A DNA stretch of 15,065 nucleotides from JBBSWA01 sp038046485 (GTDB lineage: Archaea; Nanobdellota; Nanobdellia; Woesearchaeales; SM23-78). This document shows positions 1-6,630 of this stretch, one piece after another. Positions within the stretch are counted from its first letter, which is position 1; every line of letters starts with the position of its first letter. Both the position numbers and the translations under genes were made by a program. The notes under the pieces are model-generated. The model was not told the origin of the DNA and did no database searches. It saw only the letters and a list, made by a program, of their open reading frames with translations. The stretch is taken from assembly GCA_038046485.1 (NCBI GenBank), contig JBBSWA010000060.1, positions 1 to 15,065 on the forward strand, in the 5' to 3' direction.

Positions 1-18
1 TAATAGATATAGGTAATA

Positions 19-735
19 ATGAACGTCTCAATCGATGATCTCTGTAAGGAGTTAGGCGTGAAGGAAGTTGCGCCTTCCGAATGGCGCAGCTCTAGAAGAG
101 AACGCAGCCATATCTTCGAGGAAAGCCGGATTCCTTATGAAGTTCAGGCTTGTCTATTTGATGGATATACACTCGCTCCAACGAGAGCCATTTCTCCGAT
201 AGTCTGCGAAAGATTGGCCGGTGCTGAAAGTGTGGGGGTTATGGGGTATGGAACAGGGTTTCGCCTGCTTTTAGATGCATTAAACAATCCAGATACTTCT
301 TTTATTGGCATAGACCAAGATCCTCGCTGTGAAGAAGTTGTAAAAAGGAGGATGGAACGGTTAAATGTCAAGAACATTGAATTACGGGTGGCTAACTTTT
401 TCAAGCTGAACCCAGTACAAGATCGCTTTGCTTGTGTGGTGGCCATTGATTGCTTGCCAGATACAGTGCCAAAAGAATTTAGAGGAAGAATGAATCTTCA
501 GGGATTTATGAGGGGATCCTATTTCTGGTTTTGTCAAATGGTTAAGCCTTCTTCGCCGCCTTCTTTCATGGTGGCAGCAAACTACGGCCTTTTCACAAGG
601 GGGCATGCAGAAATGTATGCTGAGTTGGGAAACCAAGCAGGGTTAAATCGGTTTGAAGCCCTAGGTTTTAGTTATCAAAAGCGAGAAGAGCCAGAAAAGA
701 GTGGAGCGCTTTTATTCTGCTCTCGGGAAGTGTAA
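19..735 (+). CDS. Class I SAM-methyltransferase-like protein, paralogue 1 of 3
   Basis: A 238-residue protein, first of three tandem paralogues. All three begin with a short helix containing the pattern DxLCxxL, then carry a conserved FDG block followed by an Arg and a Pro (here FDG at about 47-49), then a Rossmann-type nucleotide-binding loop. Here the loop is G76-Y-G-T-G80 and the acidic residue ending strand 2 is D99 in FIGIDQDP. The acidic residue that usually precedes the glycine loop is replaced by V74, so SAM binding is uncertain. Substrate is unknown. The start is the ATG 18 bases into the window; its promoter lies outside. The bases just before it (AGGTAATA) resemble those before paralogue 2 (AGGTAAT). 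A methyltransferase fold is fairly likely; enzyme activity is inference. Confidence 0.72.
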   Translation: MNVSIDDLCKELGVKEVAPSEWRSSRRERSHIFEESRIPYEVQACLFDGYTLAPTRAISPIVCERLAGAESVGVMGYGTGFRLLLDALNNPDTSFIGIDQDPRCEEVVKRRMERLNVKNIELRVANFFKLNPVQDRFACVVAIDCLPDTVPKEFRGRMNLQGFMRGSYFWFCQMVKPSSPPSFMVAANYGLFTRGHAEMYAELGNQAGLNRFEALGFSYQKREEPEKSGALLFCSREV

Positions 736-743
736 ACAGGGCT

Positions 744-770
744 TACGTTTAAAAAAGCGTTTCTTTTCTA
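744..770 (+). promoter_or_regulatory. Promoter of methyltransferase-like paralogue 2 (shared motif)
   Basis: A TATA-like run GTTTAAAAAA (747-756) is followed by CGTT (758-761) and a TTTTC pyrimidine tract. The TATA centre is about 26 bases before the ATG at 778, which predicts a leaderless transcript. The same arrangement occurs before the genes at 1532 and 6631. Confidence 0.72.
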
Positions 771-777
771 AGGTAAT

Positions 778-1494
778 ATGATCACCCTAGATGAGTTGTG
801 TAAAGAGCTTGGAATTGTAGAGGGCTCTGCAGAAGAGTATGAAGAGCTTTTAAGCACTTGGGAACTCTGGGCTGGAAGAAAGTGCGAACCAGGATCAGTC
901 TTCTTGGAAGGGTTAGAAGAATCTGTATCTTATGCAGAGCAAGCTAGGTTATTTGATGGTTCAGCCATTCGAGTGAGTAGAGTAATAGCGCCGGCAGTGG
1001 CCCGAGCTATGTGGGATTCTAAAACGGTTTTAGAAGTCGGGTTTGGCACAGCTTTAAGGTTGTGCTATTATGCACGGAATTTCCCTCAGACTTATTTTAC
1101 AGGCATCGATAAAAATCTGATAGCAGTTGAATTTGCTAGGGAGCGTGTAAGAACACTGTCCTTAGACAATGTAGATATCATCCACCAGAATATGTTGGAC
1201 ATAGACCCAAACAAAAATACGTATGATGCAGTGGTCAACGTCCAGATCACAGGTCAAGATACCCCCTCCGAGGAGATACTAAGAATTCAGAGCCAAGTTC
1301 GAAGGCTCGTCAGTCTAAAACCTGGGAGTAGGCTTGTCGCATTAGAACCTAAAATTGAGGATTTAACATGGAAGAGGCGTCTCATTGCTGCAGTGAAGGA
1401 AGACGGATTCTCAAAAGTGCGGGGAGAAGAAGTAGCTTTCGAGCATTATCGCAATGAACCTTGGGAATGTGTGGTTCGAACCTATACACGTTAA
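778..1494 (+). CDS. Class I SAM-methyltransferase-like protein, paralogue 2 of 3
   Basis: A 238-residue protein, clearly paralogous to its neighbours: DELCKEL near the N-terminus, the ARLFDG block at about 56-61, then the motif I region VLEVGFGTA with E86 and G88-F-G-T-A92. The strand-2 acidic residue is D111 in FTGIDKN. The third glycine of the canonical GxGxG is alanine. A motif IV-like YDAVVNV follows at about residue 150. The C-terminal 80 residues are alpha/beta and end without an obvious extra domain. It has its own promoter and a 42-base gap from paralogue 1, so each copy is probably its own transcript. Substrate unknown. Confidence 0.75.
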   Translation: MITLDELCKELGIVEGSAEEYEELLSTWELWAGRKCEPGSVFLEGLEESVSYAEQARLFDGSAIRVSRVIAPAVARAMWDSKTVLEVGFGTALRLCYYARNFPQTYFTGIDKNLIAVEFARERVRTLSLDNVDIIHQNMLDIDPNKNTYDAVVNVQITGQDTPSEEILRIQSQVRRLVSLKPGSRLVALEPKIEDLTWKRRLIAAVKEDGFSKVRGEEVAFEHYRNEPWECVVRTYTR

Positions 1495-1499
1495 GGCTT

Positions 1500-1523
1500 A
1501 GGTTTAAAAAAAGCGTTATTTTC
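1500..1523 (+). promoter_or_regulatory. Promoter of methyltransferase-like paralogue 3 (shared motif)
   Basis: GTTTAAAAAAA (1502-1512), then CGTT (1514-1517), one base, and TTTTC (1519-1523). The TATA centre is about 25 bases before the ATG at 1532. It is nearly identical to the element before 778, including the preceding GGCTTA. Confidence 0.72.
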
Positions 1524-1531
1524 TGGTCAAA

Positions 1532-2245
1532 ATGGTCATTTCAATAGATGAACTTTGTGAAAGATTGAATGTACAAGAAGTATCAGTAGATGATTATCTA
1601 GTTGTATTGAAAGAGTGGAGAGCCACGAATAAGGGTGTTGGGGATCCTCAGTCTCTTTTCATTCCAAACGCAGCTCCTGATTTAGAGCAAGCGAGATGGT
1701 TTGATGGCTTCGCACTGCCTGCAACAAGGGTTATTGTTCCTTTTGTTTGCGAGTCACTGAAAGGATCGAAGTATGTCTTAGATATTGGGAGCGGCACGGC
1801 ATTGCGCCTTGCTTATTATGCAATAGCTCATCCAACAATAAGATTCTTGGGTATGGATCGTGATCCTGCAGCGATCGCACTGGGAAAAGAGCGCGTCGCA
1901 TTGCTTGGTTTAACGAACGTAGAATTACGAGAGGGGGATATCCGAACCACATCTAAAGAGCAATGGGATCGAGTCACTTTCACGGAGGTTGCTCATCCGG
2001 ATTGGTCGGATGTGGAAATCGAGTCTGTGGTTTCACGAGCGGAGTATTTAGTGGGGGACGCACCAGGCAGTATGCTTATTTCGCTTGAGTATGGGGGAGT
2101 ATGGGGGGGAGGATTGGAATACCAACTACATAGAGATGATGATGCTAGAAGAGCAGGTTTTCAGCATACAGAAAGAGAGGGGTTCGGCTATAAGCATCCG
2201 AGTGGTGTAGAAATGGAAGGTACGCTAGTCAGAAAAATACGGTAA
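1532..2245 (+). CDS. Class I SAM-methyltransferase-like protein, paralogue 3 of 3
   Basis: A 237-residue protein with the most canonical motif I of the trio: VLDIGSGTA with D84 and G86-S-G-T-A90, and strand-2 D109 in FLGMDRDP. The ARWFDG block (about 54-59) and the following RVIVP match paralogue 2. Motif IV is weak (WDRVTF). The start is the ATG 29 bases after the first T of the TATA run; no Shine-Dalgarno sequence is present, consistent with leaderless translation. Its TAA directly abuts the stop codon of the convergent phosphorylase gene with no bases between. Catalytic function is plausible, since the SAM-site acidic residue is kept; the substrate cannot be read from sequence. Confidence 0.77.
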   Translation: MVISIDELCERLNVQEVSVDDYLVVLKEWRATNKGVGDPQSLFIPNAAPDLEQARWFDGFALPATRVIVPFVCESLKGSKYVLDIGSGTALRLAYYAIAHPTIRFLGMDRDPAAIALGKERVALLGLTNVELREGDIRTTSKEQWDRVTFTEVAHPDWSDVEIESVVSRAEYLVGDAPGSMLISLEYGGVWGGGLEYQLHRDDDARRAGFQHTEREGFGYKHPSGVEMEGTLVRKIR

Positions 2246-3025
2246 TCACGCAAGTGCACTCTTAATCGCTTCTTTACAACTGCACCTTTTCTCTTCGGGA
2301 ATGGTGGGTAAAACTTTCAATAACAGCTGCACTACTTTGTGGGCATTGGCTTCCATGACTTTGATAATGTCAACAAAGTTGACGTTATGTTCTTTCCAGC
2401 AGTCATAATCAGTAACCATAGCAATGGGTTGGTAGCAGATTCCAGCTTCTCGCGCAAGGACGCATTCAGGAACAGTCGTCATATTGATGACATCGCATCC
2501 CCAGGTACGGAATAGGTTACTCTCTGATTTAGTCGAAAACCGGGGGCCTTCAATGGTAATCAAAGTTCCACGGGGATGGTGACTAAGTCCGAGTTCAGAT
2601 GCATTCTTAGCAAGGAGTTCACGTAGGTGGCTACAAAAGGGTTCAGCCATGGAGATGTGGCAGACCTGTTCTCCATCGTAAAAGGTTTGTTTTCGGTGAG
2701 AAGTATGATCAATAAACTGGTCTGGGAAAACTAGATCGCTAGGTTGTACATTTTCTTTTAGGCTTCCGCAAGCAGTAGGGGCAAAGATATGGCTGCAGCC
2801 TTGTTCTTTCAAGGCCCAGATATTCGCTTTGTAGTTGACATTGCTAGGGTTCACATGGTGATGCCGTCCATGACGAGAGAGAAGTACGACATCCAAGTTT
2901 CCAATTTTACCAACAAGAAGAGAGTCGGAAGGAGCTCCATACGGCGTTTCAACCGTAATCTCCTTTGGATTCTGAAGGAGTCCAGTCTTTTCAAGGCCCG
3001 TCCCCCCAATAATGCCAATTTTCAT
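2246..3025 (-). CDS. mtnP: S-methyl-5'-thioadenosine phosphorylase
   Basis: A 259-residue member of the purine nucleoside phosphorylase/MTAP family. It cleaves 5'-methylthioadenosine, a by-product of polyamine and other SAM-dependent pathways, with phosphate to adenine and methylthioribose-1-phosphate. Visible motifs are GGTGL (7-11) and RHGRHH from R51 for phosphate and ribose contacts, NMTTVPE from N181, and TDYDCW with D206 and D208, the acidic pair that selects 6-aminopurines in the human enzyme. The stretch around 170-210 is strikingly like human MTAP. The C-terminal C248-S-C250 matches the CXC motif described in the Sulfolobus MTAP II enzyme. It lies 21 bases after the HAD gene and is probably co-transcribed with it. 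No Shine-Dalgarno sequence is visible. Confidence 0.93.
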   Translation of the reverse strand: MKIGIIGGTGLEKTGLLQNPKEITVETPYGAPSDSLLVGKIGNLDVVLLSRHGRHHHVNPSNVNYKANIWALKEQGCSHIFAPTACGSLKENVQPSDLVFPDQFIDHTSHRKQTFYDGEQVCHISMAEPFCSHLRELLAKNASELGLSHHPRGTLITIEGPRFSTKSESNLFRTWGCDVINMTTVPECVLAREAGICYQPIAMVTDYDCWKEHNVNFVDIIKVMEANAHKVVQLLLKVLPTIPEEKRCSCKEAIKSALA

Positions 3026-3046
3026 GGTTTGTAGAAAAAAGGTTTG

Positions 3047-3670
3047 TTATTTAAGAGTGTCGATGACTTTAATCACTTCGAGTGGAGTTTTTATGATGTG
3101 TTCAGCTTTTGCCTTTTGCAGCAGGCGTTTGGAATTATACCCCCAGCTAACAGCAATGACTGGGATGCCTAGTTTACGGCCTGCTTGGATATCTCGGTCT
3201 TCATCCCCTACATAAACAAGCTCATTTAGTCCAATGCCTCGCTTTTTACAAAGACGTTTCAAAACCACTTGCTTGCCAAAAACCGAGTTATTTGAATACA
3301 CAAAGTCAAACCAGTCTTGAATATTGTGGTGTTTTAAAAAAACATTCACATTTTCAGTAGAGTTGCTAGAGACAATGCCTAACGTGTATTTTTTGGCAAG
3401 AACTGGGAGTACCCTTGTCCATCCAGAAAAGAGTGAAACTTCTAGTATTTTTTTACTTAGTTCAGTTCGAACATCGCGAACAAGAGTGGGGAGTTTAATT
3501 AAGGGGAAATGTGTTTTTTTGATTACCCCCCTCAACCCAAGATTTCGAATCATGGTTAAAGTTGGGGCTTTAGACTGGTACTTACCTTGCAGTCTTTTCA
3601 GGACTTCTATGCCGATAAACAAACTATCTGCAAGAGTACCATCAAAGTCAAAAAGGATGTAACGTTTCAT
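3047..3670 (-). CDS. HAD-superfamily phosphatase (phosphoglycolate phosphatase-like)
   Basis: A 207-residue hydrolase of the haloacid dehalogenase superfamily. Motif I is DFDGT with nucleophile D8 and acid/base D10; motif II is S101 in SSNST; motif III is probably K133; motif IV is GDEDRD with D156 and D160. The helical cap between residues 15 and 85 fits the phosphoglycolate phosphatase/Gph-like subgroup, but the substrate is not determined. The start chosen is the ATG at 3670, one codon inside a possible TTG start, because a TATA box is centred about 27 bases upstream and predicts a leaderless transcript. It is the first gene of a two-gene operon with the MTA phosphorylase, so a role in nucleotide or sugar-phosphate salvage is possible. 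Confidence 0.87.
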   Translation of the reverse strand: MKRYILFDFDGTLADSLFIGIEVLKRLQGKYQSKAPTLTMIRNLGLRGVIKKTHFPLIKLPTLVRDVRTELSKKILEVSLFSGWTRVLPVLAKKYTLGIVSSNSTENVNVFLKHHNIQDWFDFVYSNNSVFGKQVVLKRLCKKRGIGLNELVYVGDEDRDIQAGRKLGIPVIAVSWGYNSKRLLQKAKAEHIIKTPLEVIKVIDTLK

Positions 3671-3690
3671 CAAGTTGAGTAAATAATTCA

Positions 3691-3704
3691 GTTATATAAA
3701 AAGA
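3691..3704 (-). promoter_or_regulatory. TATA box of the HAD/mtnP operon
   Basis: On the minus strand the sequence reads CTTTTTATATAAC, centred about 27 bases upstream of the ATG at 3670. This is the expected spacing for a leaderless archaeal transcript. Confidence 0.65.
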
Positions 3705-3740
3705 CTGGTTATGAAAGTGATTAAGAGTCATTTAAACGAT

Positions 3741-3754
3741 AAACTATATAAACC
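3741..3754 (+). promoter_or_regulatory. TATA box of the glucokinase gene
   Basis: AAACTATATAAACC is a good BRE/TATA sequence. Transcription would start near 3775, leaving a leader of about 20-25 bases that contains the ribosome binding site GAGGTGA. It is divergent from the HAD promoter 40 bases away. Confidence 0.7.
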
Positions 3755-3783
3755 TTAAACGGCATTTTTAAAGTCAGTCAAAA

Positions 3784-3790
3784 GAGGTGA
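3784..3790 (+). promoter_or_regulatory. Ribosome binding site fixing a TTG start
   Basis: GAGGTGA lies 7 bases before the TTG at 3798. There is no in-frame ATG near it, so this site is what supports a TTG initiation codon for the glucokinase. Confidence 0.75.
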
Positions 3791-3797
3791 AGATAGT

Positions 3798-4907
3798 TTG
3801 CAGTATGATTTTCATGAGCATCTAAAGGGCTTTAAGAAGGATCGTTTCCAAAAATTCATTCTAGTAGGGGATGTAGGTGCAACCAATACTCGTCTGGGGA
3901 TGGTGGGTATCTCGAATATCCCTAAGGAAGAGTCTTCCCTCGTCTTTCAATTAAGGTTTAATTCTCCAGAGATTGAATTCATTCCTGCGATGAACGAGAC
4001 CTTGCGATTTGCAAAGGAAAAGTATGACATCGAAACCGATACGGCTTCGTTTGGAATAGCGGGATTCGTAACTCCAGATCGACAAGGAGCTGAGCCAACC
4101 AACCTGTCCTGGGGGAAGCTTTTAGCAAAGGATGTATTGCACAGTTCATTTCTATCTAAAGTAATTTTGTTAAATGATTTCGAAGCCTTGAGTTTTGGTT
4201 TGGAAGGGCTTAATCCTGGAAACCCCGCAGAATTGATCCCGTTAGAGCATGCAAATCACTATCTTCCCAAGCAGGTAAAGTATGGTACTAGATTAGTATT
4301 GGGGGCAGGCTCAGGCCTAGGAGAAGCATTCATGGTGTACGATCCGCATCGTAAGAAGTATGTTCCCTCACCAAGTGAAGGAGGTCATGCAGCCTTACCA
4401 ACCCAAAGTCCATTGGAGCTTGAGTTTGAAGAGTTTGTTCAGAAAGAATTGAAAGTAAAAGTGGTAACGTATGAACATGCCATTTCAGGGCCGGGTCTCG
4501 TGAGAATCTTCAACTTTTTGAAGAAGCAAAAGGGGTTTAAGGCTTCAGATAAGATCAAGGAAGTCGAAGAGGCTAAGGATAAGGCTCTTGCGATTATGGA
4601 GTTTTCCAAGTCAGACTCAGCTTGTAAAAAGGCCGTAGAATTATTCTTGTATTTCTATGCAAAGTGCGCCCAGAACAAGGCACTTGAGTTCTTGCCCTTG
4701 GGGGGTTTGTACATTGCAGGAGGCATTGCCCAGCACCATCCAGAGGCCTTGACAAAGAATGGCTTTGTAATGGATTTCGAACTGGGTTCAGAAAAAGCGC
4801 ACCTCTTAAAAGAGATTCCTTTGTTCTTAGTAACCGAACCCCACGCAGCATTATTAGGTGCAAGCTTTGCCGCCGTGCATTTCCCGCACTATGCCGTCTC
4901 GAAATAA
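3798..4907 (+). CDS. glk: Glucokinase, bacterial Glk type
   Basis: A 369-residue sugar kinase of the bacterial glucokinase family (hexokinase/actin fold), which phosphorylates glucose with ATP to glucose-6-phosphate. Visible are the phosphate-1 loop LVGDVGATNTRLG (22-34), the catalytic strand LLNDFEALSFGL with N126 and D127, the GAGSGLGEA loop, SEGGHAALP giving the family's paired Glu and His that contact the sugar, EHAISGPGLVRIF, and the adenosine-side GGLYIAGGIA near the C-terminus. It is longer than the roughly 320 residues of E. coli Glk, mainly through an N-terminal extension of about 18 residues and a helical insert near 240-275. It starts with TTG behind a good ribosome binding site. 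Archaea more often use ADP-dependent or ROK glucokinases, so this gene may have come from bacteria. Confidence 0.9.
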   Translation: MQYDFHEHLKGFKKDRFQKFILVGDVGATNTRLGMVGISNIPKEESSLVFQLRFNSPEIEFIPAMNETLRFAKEKYDIETDTASFGIAGFVTPDRQGAEPTNLSWGKLLAKDVLHSSFLSKVILLNDFEALSFGLEGLNPGNPAELIPLEHANHYLPKQVKYGTRLVLGAGSGLGEAFMVYDPHRKKYVPSPSEGGHAALPTQSPLELEFEEFVQKELKVKVVTYEHAISGPGLVRIFNFLKKQKGFKASDKIKEVEEAKDKALAIMEFSKSDSACKKAVELFLYFYAKCAQNKALEFLPLGGLYIAGGIAQHHPEALTKNGFVMDFELGSEKAHLLKEIPLFLVTEPHAALLGASFAAVHFPHYAVSK

Positions 4908-4937
4908 GAAAATTTAATAAGTCTCCAGATTATTAAG

Positions 4938-4949
4938 CTATTTATAAAC
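4938..4949 (+). promoter_or_regulatory. TATA box of the coiled-coil operon
   Basis: CTATTTATAAAC is centred about 32 bases before the ATG at 4976. The leader would be only a few bases long, so the GAGG at 4967-4970 may be barely inside the transcript. Confidence 0.55.
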
Positions 4950-4975
4950 AATAAAAAAGAAGAAAAGAGGTTACG

Positions 4976-5830
4976 ATGAGTTTTTTTGGCTTTGGGAAGA
5001 AGAAAGAGGAGATGAGTGTAGGGACACCTTTACCCGTTCCAGAAGAGGCTTCTTCTAAGCCAATGGATGCTTCTCAGGGCATTTCTCCTGCGGTGGATGC
5101 TGCCGCTTTTTTGCCAAAGAAGGAAGATTTTCCCTTTGAACATATAAGTTCCTTGCCCTTTGATATGGAACCTTCACCCGTGTCACCTCCAGTAGAGCAA
5201 GCAACACCCACTCCAGAGCCACAAATGCTGGCTCCTGAACATATACTAAATGAAGCACCTTCTCCGGAAGAGCACCCTGAGATGGATCTTTCTGAACTTT
5301 CAAGACAATTACCTATTCAAGATGTTCCGCGCCCGCCCGAACAAGGGATGAGTTCAGATGAAACAATGGATCTATCATTGGATATTCCGGATGACTTGAT
5401 GATGTCCGAGACTGAGCCTGAACAAGCACAAGAAGTTAAAAGAGAGGTCTTGCCTGAGTTTGCTTCGCAAGAGTTTGAGGAGATGCAAAGTCCTCATGAA
5501 GAGATGGTTCCTTTGCAAGTAGCTGAACATAGTCGTTTTGATGAGCCTTCTGACATGGGTTCTGAACTATTGGGATCCGATCGAAAGGTACGTAGGTTCA
5601 AAGTAACAAAAATCAATGGAGAGTTGTTTGTGGAGGCAGAAAGTTACAAGTTTTTTTTGGAAAACATGGTAACCATGCATGAAGACCTAAGGCGCACAAA
5701 CGACTTATTCTTAAAGTACAGCAATGAGAACATCGATGAAGACCAGTTATACAAGAAGATGTTTCAGCAGTTGAATAACATTCATGAGGACTTAATCAAG
5801 ATCGACCACCAGTTGTTTGAGAGGGAATGA
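4976..5830 (+). CDS. Acidic Pro/Glu-rich protein with helical C-terminal domain, unknown function
   Basis: A 284-residue protein I do not recognise. It has three visible parts. The N-terminus is a short hydrophobic-basic segment (MSFFGFGKKKEE), possibly a membrane or partner docking tag. Residues about 15-200 are rich in Pro, Glu, Ser and Met with few predicted structure-formers and look like a long disordered linker. Residues about 203-284 form a compact, charged, probably helical domain beginning VTKINGELFVEAESYKFF and ending in an amphipathic helix. GAGG lies 5 bases before the ATG. It is the first of three closely packed genes; its TGA stop is inside the ribosome binding site of the next gene. 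The architecture suggests a scaffold or adaptor, but this is inference. Confidence 0.75.
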   Translation: MSFFGFGKKKEEMSVGTPLPVPEEASSKPMDASQGISPAVDAAAFLPKKEDFPFEHISSLPFDMEPSPVSPPVEQATPTPEPQMLAPEHILNEAPSPEEHPEMDLSELSRQLPIQDVPRPPEQGMSSDETMDLSLDIPDDLMMSETEPEQAQEVKREVLPEFASQEFEEMQSPHEEMVPLQVAEHSRFDEPSDMGSELLGSDRKVRRFKVTKINGELFVEAESYKFFLENMVTMHEDLRRTNDLFLKYSNENIDEDQLYKKMFQQLNNIHEDLIKIDHQLFERE

Positions 5831-5839
5831 GGTGAACAT

Positions 5840-6055
5840 ATGACTGAAACGCCTGTATTTGTGAAAATCGAGGAGTACAAGGAAATTTTATCTATTATGA
5901 ATGTAATCAATAAAAAGTTGGATGATGTACGAGAAACCTTATCTAGATTAAAGCGCCTGAAGCACGATGAGGATGAGCAGATCATTTCCTGGTCAGCCAA
6001 CCTGAATGATGTTTCAAAGAAGATCGAGTACATCAACGAGTTGTTATCCGAGTAA
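5840..6055 (+). CDS. Small coiled-coil protein, unknown function
   Basis: A 71-residue, almost entirely helical protein. It opens with PVFVKIEEYKEIL and continues with heptad-like hydrophobic spacing (I, L, V, L) through NKKLDDVRETL and SKKIEYINELL, with a single Trp at about residue 50. The start is clear: GAGGTGA (5829-5835) overlaps the upstream stop codon and lies 4 bases before the ATG, so translation is probably coupled to the first gene. The following gene begins 2 bases after its stop. No catalytic motif or membrane segment is present. It is likely a structural partner of the two flanking helical proteins. Confidence 0.78.
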   Translation: MTETPVFVKIEEYKEILSIMNVINKKLDDVRETLSRLKRLKHDEDEQIISWSANLNDVSKKIEYINELLSE

Positions 6056-6057
6056 AC

Positions 6058-6543
6058 ATGGCAGATGCAAACATTTTTTTCACGCGGATTAAGGGTCCGG
6101 AGGAGACGCGTAAGTACTTACTAGAGTCAAGTAAGTCGGTCATAAGCGTCCTTCGAGGCTATTATGGGATTATGAAGCTTCGCGAGGAAAAGAGCAAGGC
6201 CATCACGACATTGAAGAATCATTTTGATGAGCTTAATTGGTTGTTTGCAAAGTTGGACGAACTCTTGCCGCAACATTCCATTGAGGAGCTCGAGCGCTTG
6301 CTTCCCGATGCGAAGAGTGTAACGCAAAAGGCGCGAGGAATGAAAGAGTTCATAGCCGAGCATGACTACAAGGAGATTGACAAGGAGATTCCTGAAGAGA
6401 TCATCGAAGCCGTCGAAAGTCCGGAGCAGCTCAATCCGGCATCCATCATGGGCCGGGAGCATCGCAGGAAAGAAGAACTCTCCCTTACCGAATTGGAAAA
6501 TGCCTTAAGCAGTGTGGAAGCACGACTGAAAGAGTTGAATTAG
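6058..6543 (+). CDS. Helical coiled-coil protein, unknown function
   Basis: A 161-residue charged protein made of long helices. An N-terminal segment (residues 1-30) leads into a roughly 70-residue amphipathic stretch containing KLREEKSKAITTLKNHF and the LNWLFAKLDELL region, then an acidic linker (about 105-130) and a final helix ELENALSSVEARLKELN. It starts 2 bases after the previous stop with no ribosome binding site, implying reinitiation or coupling. Its G+C content appears somewhat higher than that of the first gene of the operon. Function is unknown; with its two neighbours it probably forms a small filament, tether or complex. Confidence 0.76.
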   Translation: MADANIFFTRIKGPEETRKYLLESSKSVISVLRGYYGIMKLREEKSKAITTLKNHFDELNWLFAKLDELLPQHSIEELERLLPDAKSVTQKARGMKEFIAEHDYKEIDKEIPEEIIEAVESPEQLNPASIMGREHRRKEELSLTELENALSSVEARLKELN

Positions 6544-6599
6544 AAGAGATATTTCTGCATAGCATTCTAGGAGCCTTTAAAGAGGATTAATATCCATTA

Positions 6600-6622
6600 A
6601 GTTTAAAAAACTCGTTGTTTTC
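6600..6622 (+). promoter_or_regulatory. Promoter of the 410-residue membrane protein gene (shared motif)
   Basis: AGTTTAAAAAA (6600-6610) is followed by CGTT (6613-6616), one base and TTTTCC (6618-6622). The first T of the TATA run is 29 bases before the ATG at 6631, the same geometry as before the methyltransferase-like genes at 778 and 1532. Confidence 0.7.
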
Positions 6623-6630
6623 CAGAGGGG

